Positions 35,456 to 43,970 of a DNA stretch of 43,970 nt are shown here, one piece after another. Numbering within the stretch: the stretch's first letter is position 1; every line of letters starts with the position of its first letter. Source of the stretch: Lachnospiraceae bacterium (lineage in GTDB: Bacteria > Bacillota > Clostridia > Lachnospirales > Lachnospiraceae); the NCBI GenBank assembly GCA_017532145.1, contig JAFXJR010000106.1, positions 1-43,970 of the forward strand, given 5' to 3'. The translations under genes were made by a program, and so were the position numbers. The notes beneath the pieces were generated by a model. It was not told the DNA's origin, ran no database searches, and saw only the letters and a program-made list of their open reading frames with translations.

Positions 35456-38400
35456 TTATTCGTAAGGGATATATTTATTTTCAAAACGCATCAGCATTGC
35501 TGCACATTCTGCTCTGGTTGCTTCTCCCTTCGGATCCATACGATAGGTCTTTCCATCATCATTAGGCTTACCAGTAATCATCTTTACTGCTGTTGCCCAT
35601 TTCATATAGTCCACTGCCCAAGGACTAACCTCTGATTCATCAGTAAAAGAGGACAGTTCCTGAGTTTCAGAAATATCATAACCTATGCCCTTTGCATACT
35701 CATAAAGCATCTTGGCAATCTGCTCACGGGTAATATTATGATTGATTCCGTAGCTTCCATCACCCAGTCCCTGCACAATTCCTTTCTGGTTCGCCCAGAT
35801 AATCGCATCACTATACCATTTTTCAGCCTCTACATCACTGAAGGTAGCCGCAAAATTTACATCAGGCTCACCTGCCATACGGTAAAGTACTGTAGCAAAC
35901 ATTGCTCTGGTCAACGGACTGTCAGGCTCAAATAAGGTAGTTCCTGCAATTCCGTTCATAATACTGTTATCCCATACATATTTCACACATTCATGCTTCC
36001 ACTGGTTATTCTGCTCAATATCAGTGAACGGGAACTTTCTATCCATCAGATAGGGAGTTCTTACAATCTTACTGCTATCCATTCCCTGTTTTACTGCAAT
36101 CGCTCTGAACGGCATTCTTCTGTTAATCCAGATAGGACCGGTATACTTCAGACTGTCAGTAGTAGGGTCAGTTCCATCTACCGTGTAGTAGATATCTGCT
36201 CCTTCAGTGGGTGTGGTAATCTGAATGTACATATCCTTATTATAAGTACCTGCAACCGGAGAAAATATGGGAGCTGATACTCTTTTTACTGCTACAGAGG
36301 TATTGATTTCAAATTTACCTATTGCTATCTCACTGGCTACATTGTTTTTGTAAGCAATTGCCTTAATAGTAGTAGTCTTCGTTATGGTAATCGGTGAGGT
36401 ATATCTCTTACTCATATTCGTAGGCTTACTTCCATCAATGGTATAATAAATAACAGCACCTTTCGTTTCACTCTCTATCCCTACGTTGATAGAAGATTTA
36501 TAGGTCTCCGGCTCTGGAGAAAAGGTAGGAGCTTTGGGTGCATCAGGGGACACTACTTCTGCTTTAGGTGTCGCTGTAGCTCTTGCTTCTTCCCCATTTC
36601 CTGCATCAGTTACTCCACGCACCTTAAACGTATAGTTTGTCCCATTCTTCAAGCCTGTAAAAGTATGACCGGTAGTACTATCTGCTTCCACCCATGTCCT
36701 TCCACCATCCTTAGATACTTCATATCGGGTTACTTCTCCTTCCAGCTCTTTCCAGCTTAAGGTTACTTCACCATCACCGGCCTCTGCTGCAAAATCCTCA
36801 GGTGCTGTCAAAGGGTCAGGTAATACGATTTCCTGTGGAGTTGCTGTTGCCGTTGCCTCCGGGCTTCTGCCTACATCATTTACGGCACGCACCTTAAAGG
36901 TATATTCCTGACCATTCATCAAACGGGCAAAAGTATGCCCCGTCTTACTGCTGGCTTTTGTCCAGGTTTTTCCTCCATCTTTGGAAACCTCATATCCCGT
37001 TACTTCTCCTTCCGATTCTGTCCAGCTCAGTTTTACCCATCTATCCCCTGGTGTTGCCTTAAAGTTGGTAGGAGCCTCCGGTGCTGTTGGTATTACTGGT
37101 TCTTCAGGAGTAGCTGTAGCAGCTGCTTCTGCTCCATTTCCTACATCGTTTACCGCACGTACTTTAAAGGTATACTCTGTACCATTTGTCAATCCGGTAA
37201 AGGTGTGACTTGTGGTACTGTCAGCCTGTGTCCAGGTTTTTCCTCCATCGCTGGAAACCTCATATCTGGTTACTTCTCCTGCTACTTCTGTCCAGCTTAA
37301 ACTTACCTGACTATCTCCTGCCTGTGCTTTAACATTAGTAGGTGCTGCCGGTGCTGTAGGTACCACTTCTTCCACAGGGGTAGCCGTAGTAGTTGATGCC
37401 TCACCACTTCCTTCACTACTTATCGCACGTACCTTAAAGGTATATGTTCTTCCATTAATCAAACCGGTAAAGGTATGGCTGGTATTACTGCTGGCCTGTA
37501 CCCATCGAGTACCATTATTCATCGAAACCTCATATCTGATAATATCTCCCTCTACCTCATCCCAGCTTAAAGTTACCTGACCGTCTCCTGCTACTGCAGT
37601 AAAGTTCTCAGGTGCTGAAGGTAATATAATCTGTGCTACAGGAGTAGCCTTAGTCGTTGCCGCTGCACCATTTCCATTATCATTTACGGCACGTACTTTA
37701 AAGGTATACTCTGTACCATTCGTCAGTCCAGTAAAGGTATGACCTGTGCTGCTGTCTGCTGTTACCCACTGATTTCCTCCATCCATGGAAACCTCATATC
37801 TGGTCACGTCTCCCACTACCTCATTCCAGCTTAAGGTTACTTCTCCGTCTCCTGCCTGTGCTTCAAACCGGGCAGGTGCTGCCAGAGTTACCGGAACAGA
37901 AGGTTCTGCCTTAGGAGTAGCTGTAGTACTTGCTTCTGTACCTGCTCCAGCATCATTTACTGCACGTACGGTAAAGGTATATTCCTGATTATTGGTTAAG
38001 TTAGTGAAGGTATATTCTGTACCACCCTCAACGGTTATCCATTCCTCCTCGTCCACACGTACTTCATAACTGGTCGCTCCTTCTACTTCTGTCCAGCTTA
38101 ACGTTACCTGCTTATCACTAGGAGTGGTTGTTAAACCTGTAGGAGTGGCTGGAAGTTCTGGTGTAGGATTTTCGCCTGCGGTTGGAGTTGCTGTCACTTC
38201 TTGTGACTCTGTACCATGTACATCATCTTTTACCGCACGTACTTTAAGGGTATATGTCTGATCATTGTTCAGTCCTGTAAAGGTATGGCTGGTATTGCTT
38301 TCTGCTGTCTCCCACTCACCACCATCGATACAAACCTGATAACCAGTAGCACCCTCTACCTCTGTCCAACTCAAGGTTATCTGACTATCTTCTGCTCTTG

Positions 38401-40099
38401 CAGTAACATCTGCAGGAGCTTCTGGTACTGCTGGTGCAGGGGGTTCTTCTACGGTAGGAGTAGCTTTAATACTTGCTTCTGCACCCTCTCCTGCTTCATT
38501 TACTGCACGTACCTTAAAGGTATATTCTGTATCATTCGTTAATTGAGTAAAAGTGTGACTAGTATTATTTTCAACAGCTTCCCATTCACCATCATCTACA
38601 CATACCTCATAACTGGTCGCTCCTTCTACCTCATCCCAGCTTACAACCACTTGTGTATCCCCAGGGGCAGCTACCAAATTTTCAGGAGCTGCCGGAACTG
38701 TTACTGCAGCCTTAGGAGTAGCTGTTACTTCATCTGACTCTGCTCCTGTCAAATCATTATTTACCGCACGCACTTTAAAGGTATATTCTATGTTGTTTTC
38801 TAACTCTGAAAAAGTATAACTTGTTTCCGTACCTGCTGATACCCACTGATTATCTTTACTACAGAAAACTTCATATCCAGTTACATTCTCAGCTACTGCT
38901 GTCCAGGTTAAGACTACTTCACTATCTCCTGGGGTAGCATTTAAATCTGTTGGTGCTACTGGTGTATTTTCTGCATCTACCAGAGCATCATTCACTGCTT
39001 TTGTATATTCATTAATTTCAGCTTGAGTTAGAATTTCATCGGTAATTGTAATATAAGCAATTTCACCTTGAAAAGAAGCTACAATAGTGTCACCATTCTT
39101 TACACCACCAACACTCAACCTATTCAAATTTGTTAAATGAGAAAAGAAACCTGTCACAGCACTATTATCAAAACTTACTTTTGGTGTACCATTATAAGCA
39201 GAAATTGCTTTTTGACTAAGCAACTTTTTATCTACATCACATACCACTGCAAAAGTAGCCCATTGATCGACAGGTGCTGTACCTGTATAACCTGATCTAA
39301 AATTTGAACCAAAATCCACTCTTATAAAACTATCTCCTTGAGAAACCTCCTGAAATAGTGTAGCTCCCTGATTAACAGTCATTATAGAACCTGGTCCTGC
39401 TGCTGTAGGAAAAGCTGTACCTTCACTTGCCATAAAAAATAAAGCTTTTCGGCTATTGTTGACAAATGTCTTTGGCTTATAAGAAATTAATATTGTACCA
39501 TCTTTTAAATCTTTAATCTTATTAATATCTTCTATCGTTCCTACTTCTACACGTGAACCATTAAAATTTACATCACCTTCTTGCACAAAGTTTCTGTGAT
39601 ACTGCCCTGTCTGTGCATGCTTGTGTACAGCATCCAAACCAGTTACATATATATCTTGGGCGGTTCCCACTGTAACAGCACTTCCATCATCTTTCATGGC
39701 TTCAATCTTATACCAAAATTGTGTACCAGTACCAGCAGAAGTATCATAATAGATAAACTCCTTTTGTTCATCACTAGATGTGATTGTTTCTACATTTATT
39801 TTTGTAAATCCATCTGTTTGATTATTAGATCTGTATACATCATAACCAGTTGCTCCATCAATACCAGTAAAGCAAATCTTATTACTACTAACTCTCGCCT
39901 CTACCGTAACAGTTCCTGCCTCTGTCTGATTTTCATTCTCTGTGGTAGTGTTCCCTTCTGTAGCTGTCTCACCACTTTCTGTATTATCTGTTACTTCCGT
40001 AGCATACGCTATCGACATGGGTAAAGCTGTATAGATGCCGCCCAACACGCTTGACACTGTCAAACCAAGTGCCAATAGTTTTGCACAAAATCGTTTCAT
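35456..40099 (-). CDS. Large SLH surface protein with lectin-like domain and nine FN3 modules
   Basis: The 1547-residue exported protein has a signal peptide (1-33) and a Thr/Glu-rich linker. A degenerate FN3-like unit follows (about 63-155). Next is a concanavalin-type domain (about 160-375) resembling the sialic-acid-binding N-terminal domain of sialidases (CBM40), for example NLNRLSVGGVKNGD. Then come nine FN3 modules of about 90 residues (about 379-1188), two chitobiase C-terminal-type modules (APTFSPEPETY and APIFSPVAGTY, about 1189-1356), and three SLH repeats (about 1357-1547) for non-covalent wall attachment. No catalytic domain was found. FN3 modules 5-9 are very similar (GLTNGTEYTFKVRAVND), suggesting recent duplication. 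AGGAGG lies 12 nt before the ATG. It looks like a glycan-binding surface adhesin. Confidence 0.9.
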   Translation of the reverse strand: MKRFCAKLLALGLTVSSVLGGIYTALPMSIAYATEVTDNTESGETATEGNTTTENENQTEAGTVTVEARVSSNKICFTGIDGATGYDVYRSNNQTDGFTKINVETITSSDEQKEFIYYDTSAGTGTQFWYKIEAMKDDGSAVTVGTAQDIYVTGLDAVHKHAQTGQYHRNFVQEGDVNFNGSRVEVGTIEDINKIKDLKDGTILISYKPKTFVNNSRKALFFMASEGTAFPTAAGPGSIMTVNQGATLFQEVSQGDSFIRVDFGSNFRSGYTGTAPVDQWATFAVVCDVDKKLLSQKAISAYNGTPKVSFDNSAVTGFFSHLTNLNRLSVGGVKNGDTIVASFQGEIAYITITDEILTQAEINEYTKAVNDALVDAENTPVAPTDLNATPGDSEVVLTWTAVAENVTGYEVFCSKDNQWVSAGTETSYTFSELENNIEYTFKVRAVNNDLTGAESDEVTATPKAAVTVPAAPENLVAAPGDTQVVVSWDEVEGATSYEVCVDDGEWEAVENNTSHTFTQLTNDTEYTFKVRAVNEAGEGAEASIKATPTVEEPPAPAVPEAPADVTARAEDSQITLSWTEVEGATGYQVCIDGGEWETAESNTSHTFTGLNNDQTYTLKVRAVKDDVHGTESQEVTATPTAGENPTPELPATPTGLTTTPSDKQVTLSWTEVEGATSYEVRVDEEEWITVEGGTEYTFTNLTNNQEYTFTVRAVNDAGAGTEASTTATPKAEPSVPVTLAAPARFEAQAGDGEVTLSWNEVVGDVTRYEVSMDGGNQWVTADSSTGHTFTGLTNGTEYTFKVRAVNDNGNGAAATTKATPVAQIILPSAPENFTAVAGDGQVTLSWDEVEGDIIRYEVSMNNGTRWVQASSNTSHTFTGLINGRTYTFKVRAISSEGSGEASTTTATPVEEVVPTAPAAPTNVKAQAGDSQVSLSWTEVAGEVTRYEVSSDGGKTWTQADSTTSHTFTGLTNGTEYTFKVRAVNDVGNGAEAAATATPEEPVIPTAPEAPTNFKATPGDRWVKLSWTESEGEVTGYEVSKDGGKTWTKASSKTGHTFARLMNGQEYTFKVRAVNDVGRSPEATATATPQEIVLPDPLTAPEDFAAEAGDGEVTLSWKELEGEVTRYEVSKDGGRTWVEADSTTGHTFTGLKNGTNYTFKVRGVTDAGNGEEARATATPKAEVVSPDAPKAPTFSPEPETYKSSINVGIESETKGAVIYYTIDGSKPTNMSKRYTSPITITKTTTIKAIAYKNNVASEIAIGKFEINTSVAVKRVSAPIFSPVAGTYNKDMYIQITTPTEGADIYYTVDGTDPTTDSLKYTGPIWINRRMPFRAIAVKQGMDSSKIVRTPYLMDRKFPFTDIEQNNQWKHECVKYVWDNSIMNGIAGTTLFEPDSPLTRAMFATVLYRMAGEPDVNFAATFSDVEAEKWYSDAIIWANQKGIVQGLGDGSYGINHNITREQIAKMLYEYAKGIGYDISETQELSSFTDESEVSPWAVDYMKWATAVKMITGKPNDDGKTYRMDPKGEATRAECAAMLMRFENKYIPYE

Positions 40100-40159
40100 T
40101 TCTTTTGCAACCTCCTTGTTTTATCTCCTTAGGATATAACCCATTGCTTGTATAATGAC

Positions 40160-40188
40160 ACCTTAGCACATCATACAATCTTTTTCAA
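40160..40188 (-). promoter_or_regulatory. Promoter of the large SLH gene
   Basis: On the minus strand TTGAAA (40183-40188) is 17 nt from TAAGGT (40160-40165), which has TGC directly in front. It gives a leader of about 55 nt that ends in AAGGAGG. The gap 40189-40226 to the LUD gene is AT-rich and shows no terminator. Confidence 0.45.
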
Positions 40189-40226
40189 TAAATATAATAT
40201 TTATATCGACAAAGAATACTTAATTC

Positions 40227-40868
40227 CTAATACCCCAATTCCTCTCCAATCAGGATAACCTTGATTCTTCCCGGAATTGTGGAATGTCTGGTAATCACTG
40301 TCTGACTGCAGATACAATCCGATGAATGGCAGTCATGGCATCTGCCTGTAGAGGCACAGGGCGTCTTTCTTCCTAAACGAGCCGTATTGGGTGGAGCTGC
40401 TGCTACCCTTACTCTTTTACAGCCACTTTCTACATCCTCCACCAGCTTATTCATTCCTGCGAGTATAACTACATTTTCTGGTCCAAAACAAAGAAAAGCT
40501 ACCCGACTTCCCCGTCCATCCACATTGACTAATTCCCCATCCAAAGTAATCGCATTAGTACTCATAAAAAAGAAGTCACAGCCGCAAATCTTTGCATAAA
40601 TTTCTTTTTGCTGGGCAGGAGTTTTCGCACTCTCTCTGTCGATTACCTGATATGTTCCCTTCTTTAAGGCATCAATAAGACCAGTTTCTATTAATGTCAT
40701 CGAGCCGCCCCAGGCCACACTACTGTTATCCGGCATTAGTTCCAATGCCAGTTTAACCGCACTTTCCCTGTCCGGGCAATAATACCCTTCCATCTGCCGT
40801 TTTTTTAGATTTTTTATTATTGTATCTGCCACTGACTGATAGTATCGTTGTTTTGGTGAAAGTTCCAT
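40227..40868 (-). CDS. LUD-domain protein (LutC-like)
   Basis: The 213-residue protein matches the LUD (lactate utilisation) domain family: NSSVAWGGSMTLIETGLIDALKKG near residues 45-75, DFFFMSTNAITLDGELVNVDGRGSRVA in the middle, and a Cys-rich part (CASTGRCHDCHSSDCIC). Cysteine-rich LUD proteins of anaerobes are often stand-alone, and their function is not known. AGGAG lies 7 nt before the ATG at 40868. A terminator-like hairpin lies only 24 nt upstream of the start codon, leaving no room for a separate promoter. Confidence 0.85.
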   Translation of the reverse strand: MELSPKQRYYQSVADTIIKNLKKRQMEGYYCPDRESAVKLALELMPDNSSVAWGGSMTLIETGLIDALKKGTYQVIDRESAKTPAQQKEIYAKICGCDFFFMSTNAITLDGELVNVDGRGSRVAFLCFGPENVVILAGMNKLVEDVESGCKRVRVAAAPPNTARLGRKTPCASTGRCHDCHSSDCICSQTVITRHSTIPGRIKVILIGEELGY

Positions 40869-40891
40869 CCCATTTCTCCTTTTATTCGGTG

Positions 40892-40934
40892 AAAAAAGAT
40901 ACCGTTTCCCGACTAAAAGCCGAGTTACGGTATC
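40892..40934 (-). terminator. Terminator-like hairpin directly upstream of the LUD gene
   Basis: On the minus strand GATACCGT and ACGGTATC (40898-40934) form a stem with an inner C/G-rich part, followed by six U (40892-40897). It would end the pckA transcript after repeat copy C. Because it is also in the leader of the LUD gene, it may be a conditional attenuator. Confidence 0.75.
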
Positions 40935-40952
40935 CTAATTCCTGCTTATTAT

Positions 40953-41089
40953 GTAACCGTCCAGTACCCTAACCATTACTATGCAAAAACTCATGAAAAT
41001 CACCTATGGCGATAGAATTTTTACTCATTGCAACTACGCTTTCCTATGATCGTCGGCCCAACAAGTGTGCTGACCTACTGAATAGTTAC
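40953..41089 (+). repeat. Dispersed repeat copy C (137 bp)
   Basis: The copy begins GTAACCGTCCAGTA (40953-40966) and ends TACTGAATAGTTAC (41076-41089). It shares CCCTAACC, TGCAAAAACTCATGAAAAT, the inner-stem region and AACAAGTGTGCTGACC with copy B, at lower identity. It lies 37 nt downstream of the pckA stop codon, ahead of the terminator at 40892-40934. Confidence 0.8.
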
Positions 41090-41126
41090 CTTATTATAAT
41101 TAATAATCGAAAATCTTATTCTTAGC

Positions 41127-42818
41127 TTAGTTCAGTGCATCCACCAGCTTCTGAACAGCTGCAAGTGCTTCATCAGGAAGCTTATCATAACCTGCCTTCT
41201 TCTCTGCAAAGCCCTTTACTGCATCTACACGATTCTGCATAGCATTCTTCAGCTGAACCTTATAATCTGCATCATTTAAGTCAGGAGTGAAGCCTTCCCA
41301 ATCCATAATTTCGATATCTTCAAAAGGTCCCCACTGAGAAAAACTTGCCTTTCCTTCTACAATAGCCTCAAGGATTCCCAGAGTATCTGCAGGCTTTACC
41401 TTCTTGCCCATGAAGTCACCAGTATTGATAATGTAGCAATCTACATTCTTTTCCTCAACCAGCTTCTTAAACTTATCATAGTCGTTTACCAGAGGATAGG
41501 TTCTGAACGGATTTGCATAAGGTACGATACGCAATGCATTTAAGTCGGTACCTGCAGCCACACGCTCTGCGGTAGAGGTCTTGGTAGCCAGAGTGGCACC
41601 CATAACGGAAGCCAGAGCTGCGCCCTTCAGCTTTACTACAGGCGGAATGGTAGGATCCTTCATAATCCAGAAAATAGCATTTACAGGAGCATCAATCTTA
41701 TCTACGCGGTTAGGAGACCAGAGCTTAGACTTGATTGCACGTCCATTACCATTTCTAATATCCTCTGTTACCAGCTGAATCTTTCCTTCAGAATCCATGG
41801 TACAAGAGCAGTTCTGTGCAGACAGAAGGTACTCATTGTCAGGACAGCCTGTAGGATAATCGGAGGTCTTGTCAAAATAAGTAGGCTCCAAAGCAATGGA
41901 TGCACAGGTGTCTGTATTGATAATGAAAGCATCATCATGAAGAACCTTAATTTCATATTTTCCATCATGCTTTGCATGAGTCAAGGTGGACTTACCGGAA
42001 CCGGACAGACCGTAAACGGATGCCACATAGGAGCTTCCGTCGGCAAGGATATACTCCTTCTGTCCACCATGGCAGGATGCATAGCCATTTCTGTTTGCCA
42101 ATGCCCAGGCCATAGTCAGTGTACCCTTCTTATGCTCTCCAAAGTATCTCATACCAAGGATAGCTGCACAGTTCTGGTCTGTATCAAAATAACAAAGTGT
42201 CAGAGGATCGCTCAGACAGCTGTAATCTACATCAGGTCTGTTTCCAGGTACCCACTGAGGATCAGAGAAGATATAGATATCCGGCTCGTTGCCATCACCA
42301 ATCGCCTTAGAATTTTTGTACATCTTTACATAATCATCAGACATATACTGGAAGTTCAGCATCCAGTTGTAAAGGATATTCTCCTCTCCTTCCGGAATCA
42401 ACAGATGCGCCTTTGCCATAAACTCAGTATCCAGACCAATATAGCACTCTGCATGGTACATAGTCTTCCAACGAGTCTCATAAATCGCATCCATTACTAC
42501 CTTATCCAGCTTGCCCTCATCTACTCCAGGCTCACCCTTAATCCGACGTGCTGCTGCATAACGTCCTGTTACCGCACCGTCGTTGAACAGCAATACTCTG
42601 GAATCCTTCTCCAGACCGAAAGTCTCTCCATCCTTAATTTTCATATCTGTTACTACAGTACCCGGAGAATTCTTTGCCAGCTCATAAGCCTCTTTCAAGG
42701 TATTAACCTTAACTACGTTATTTCCATAAAAAGCAGCTTCGATGATAGATCTGGTTTTGGAAAAACCTACCTTCCCGGCTCCAATTTCATTAATTGGATA
42801 GTACGCTTTTGTTGACAT
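41127..42818 (-). CDS. pckA: Phosphoenolpyruvate carboxykinase (ATP)
   Basis: PCK interconverts oxaloacetate + ATP with PEP + CO2 + ADP; in anaerobes it often runs toward oxaloacetate. The 563-residue protein has the kinase P-loop GLSGSGKST at residues 270-278, the metal and nucleotide site LHDDAFIIN shortly after, and the upstream active-site region YFGEHKKGTLTMAWALAN. It starts with ATG behind AAGGAGG. It has its own promoter and a leader of about 100 nt with a hairpin. The flanking genes are SLH surface proteins, which have no obvious link to it. Confidence 0.95.
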   Translation of the reverse strand: MSTKAYYPINEIGAGKVGFSKTRSIIEAAFYGNNVVKVNTLKEAYELAKNSPGTVVTDMKIKDGETFGLEKDSRVLLFNDGAVTGRYAAARRIKGEPGVDEGKLDKVVMDAIYETRWKTMYHAECYIGLDTEFMAKAHLLIPEGEENILYNWMLNFQYMSDDYVKMYKNSKAIGDGNEPDIYIFSDPQWVPGNRPDVDYSCLSDPLTLCYFDTDQNCAAILGMRYFGEHKKGTLTMAWALANRNGYASCHGGQKEYILADGSSYVASVYGLSGSGKSTLTHAKHDGKYEIKVLHDDAFIINTDTCASIALEPTYFDKTSDYPTGCPDNEYLLSAQNCSCTMDSEGKIQLVTEDIRNGNGRAIKSKLWSPNRVDKIDAPVNAIFWIMKDPTIPPVVKLKGAALASVMGATLATKTSTAERVAAGTDLNALRIVPYANPFRTYPLVNDYDKFKKLVEEKNVDCYIINTGDFMGKKVKPADTLGILEAIVEGKASFSQWGPFEDIEIMDWEGFTPDLNDADYKVQLKNAMQNRVDAVKGFAEKKAGYDKLPDEALAAVQKLVDALN

Positions 42819-42849
42819 GATTCGTCCTCCTTATTTTGATATATTTTGT

Positions 42850-42886
42850 ACCGTATTCTTTTGTATGTAATAGTTTAAAATACGGT
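42850..42886 (-). other. Leader hairpin of pckA
   Basis: ACCGTATT (42850-42857) and AATACGGT (42879-42886) pair over 8 bp around a 21-nt A/T-rich loop in the pckA leader. On the plus strand it is followed by six T (terminator-like), but no plus-strand gene is nearby. On the gene strand no U tract follows. Confidence 0.4.
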
Positions 42887-42924
42887 TTTTTACACCTTTG
42901 TGTCTGATATGACACATCTTCTAT

Positions 42925-42953
42925 ATTATGTCAGATGCCATAACAAAAGTCAA
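42925..42953 (-). promoter_or_regulatory. Promoter of pckA
   Basis: On the minus strand TTGACT (42948-42953) and CATAAT (42925-42930) are 17 nt apart, close to consensus. It begins only 3 nt after the stop codon of the upstream SLH gene. A short inverted repeat, GTGTC/GACAC, lies just after the likely start site. Confidence 0.7.
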
Positions 42954-42955
42954 GT

Positions 42956-43970
42956 TTATTTATACTTATTCTGAAAGCGCATCAGCATAGCCGCACATTC
43001 TGCCCGGGTAGCCTGTCCCTTCGGATCCAGTCGGTAAGAGGTTCCTTCACTGTCGTTGGGCTTACCGCCAATCATTTCTACGGCAACAGCCCATTTCAGA
43101 TAGTTTACTGCCCATCCACTGACATCCTTTGCATCGGTAAAGCTGTCTAAAGACTTGGAAGCACTAACATCATATTGGCATATTTTAGCATATTCATTCA
43201 GCATCTTGGCAATCTGCTCACGGGTTATCTCTAAATCCACACCGTAGGTTCCATTGCCCATACCCTGAACGATACCCTTTTGATTTGCCCAGATAATGGC
43301 ATTACTGTACCACTTTCCTGCCTTTACATCACTGAAAGTATTCTTAAAGGTAATCTGGGGTTCACCTGCCATACGATATAATACGGTAGCAAACATTCCT
43401 CTGGTCAATGTGGCATCCGGACGAAATTCTGTAGTTCCGGAGATACCATTCATAATATCATTATTATAGACATACTTTACACTTTCAAATTTCCAGTTAC
43501 CTGTAATCTGCTTAACATCAGTAAAGGGGAATGGCTTTTGCACCGGCTTATCCACAGGAGCTTTTTCCTTTGTTAAACCATTGATTGCTGCCGTCAGCTG
43601 CTTCAACATTTCTGTAGCCTGTTGAGCTGCAGGCGTTCCTTTTAACAACTGCTCTGCCTTGGTCAGTGCATTCTGTAAGGTCTGATAGCTGGCTGCTGTC
43701 CAACCCTCTGCCTGAATAGCCTTTGCTTCTTTTACCTTCGCCTTTAAAGTCTCCACTTCTGCTATTATTTCATCCGGTGTATCCACTGCCTCTTTTTCTT
43801 TTGTTAAACCACCGATTGCTGTCGTCAGTTTCTCCAGCATTTCTGTAGCCTGCTGGGCTGTGGGTGTTCCCTCCAACAACTGTTCTGCTTCAGTCAATGC
43901 TGTCTGTAGAGCCTGATAGCTGGCTGCTGTCCAACCCTCTGCCTGAATAGCCTTTGCTTCCTCTACTTTC
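42956..43970 (-). CDS. SLH surface protein with FIVAR-like repeats (5' end beyond the window)
   Basis: The gene is cut by the right edge: its frame is open from 43970 and no start is seen. Two FIVAR-like helical modules are visible and nearly identical (AKAIQAEGWTAASYQ, then ALTKAEQLLKGTPAAQQATE, then a Lys/Glu/Pro linker). They repeat every 77 codons (231 bp). Three SLH repeats follow (PFTDVKQITGNWKF...MLMRFQNKYK). The SLH part is closely similar to that of the protein at 35456-40099 (for example TRGMFATVLYRMAGEP and MGNGTYG against LGDGSYG), so the two share an anchor by duplication. The beginning of a further FIVAR unit reaches the edge. No terminator lies between it and the pckA promoter. 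Confidence 0.88.
   Translation of the reverse strand, partial: KVEEAKAIQAEGWTAASYQALQTALTEAEQLLEGTPTAQQATEMLEKLTTAIGGLTKEKEAVDTPDEIIAEVETLKAKVKEAKAIQAEGWTAASYQTLQNALTKAEQLLKGTPAAQQATEMLKQLTAAINGLTKEKAPVDKPVQKPFPFTDVKQITGNWKFESVKYVYNNDIMNGISGTTEFRPDATLTRGMFATVLYRMAGEPQITFKNTFSDVKAGKWYSNAIIWANQKGIVQGMGNGTYGVDLEITREQIAKMLNEYAKICQYDVSASKSLDSFTDAKDVSGWAVNYLKWAVAVEMIGGKPNDSEGTSYRLDPKGQATRAECAAMLMRFQNKYK

Noticed and set aside
41937-42815. A 292-codon plus-strand frame inside pckA
   Set aside because: It is the antisense of a strongly conserved enzyme gene and has no domain of its own.
42850-42886. A plus-strand terminator upstream of pckA
   Set aside because: A T run follows on the plus strand, but there is no plus-strand gene to end; more likely a leader hairpin of pckA.
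35456-43970. A CRISPR array or tandem-repeat locus
   Set aside because: The repetition is protein-coding (FN3, SLH, FIVAR modules) and has no spacer structure; no CRISPR array or cas gene was seen in the window.

Overview
The window is about 44 kb of a moderately AT-rich Firmicutes chromosome, most like a spore-forming, strictly anaerobic gut clostridium of the Lachnospiraceae type. The reasons are an almost complete spoIIIA operon, spoIVB and a SpoIID-like gene, a T-box in front of pheST, an oxygen-sensitive glycyl-radical protein, ATP-dependent PEP carboxykinase, and SLH-anchored surface proteins with mucosal-type modules. I cannot name the species. Every recognisable protein gene except grcA is on the minus strand, so transcription runs right to left.

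Region 1 (58-10630, minus strand): a housekeeping and isoprenoid transcription unit. It starts at an extended -10 promoter near 10625 and runs asp23-like, nusB, xseA, xseB, ispA, dxs, tlyA, nadK, argR, recN, spoIVB. This is the classic clostridial order; spo0A would be expected just beyond the left edge. xseA carries an in-frame TGA. Region 2 (10714-13830): prfC, behind a leader of about 190 nt with three hairpins, followed by a membrane-anchored transglutaminase-like protein. Region 3 (13883-19336): spoIIIAA to spoIIIAH, the mother-cell part of the forespore feeding channel. Region 4 (19573-22591): a GT2 polyprenyl-phosphate glycosyltransferase overlapping a GT-C-like multi-span membrane protein by 131 nt.

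Region 5 (22860-24420): a small grcA-like glycyl-radical gene on the plus strand, interrupted by an in-frame TAG; a membrane-attached XRE regulator; and an orphan IS200/IS605 right-end or omegaRNA-like element with no transposase or tnpB. Region 6 (24425-31560): T-box, pheS, pheT, an M18 aminopeptidase, queA and a DUF3783-type gene. pheS has a one-base deletion in a homopolymer. Region 7 (31653-34912): a YihY/BrkB membrane protein and a SpoIID/LytB-domain protein.

Region 8 (34913-43970): an independent structured ncRNA gene of about 235 nt with its own promoter and terminator; a 1547-residue SLH surface protein (lectin-like domain, nine FN3 modules, two chitobiase-type modules); a LUD-domain protein; pckA; and a second SLH protein with FIVAR-like repeats that runs off the right edge.

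The least expected structure is a dispersed intergenic repeat family. There are three full copies (110, 133 and 137 bp) and one 27-bp solo end, all in the same orientation. The full copies share outer inverted ends GTAACTGTTCAGTA / TACTGAATAGTTAC and the longer two have an inner stem. The other items most worth checking are the three lesions in conserved genes (xseA, grcA, pheS), the orphan omegaRNA-like element, the prfC leader and the ncRNA gene.
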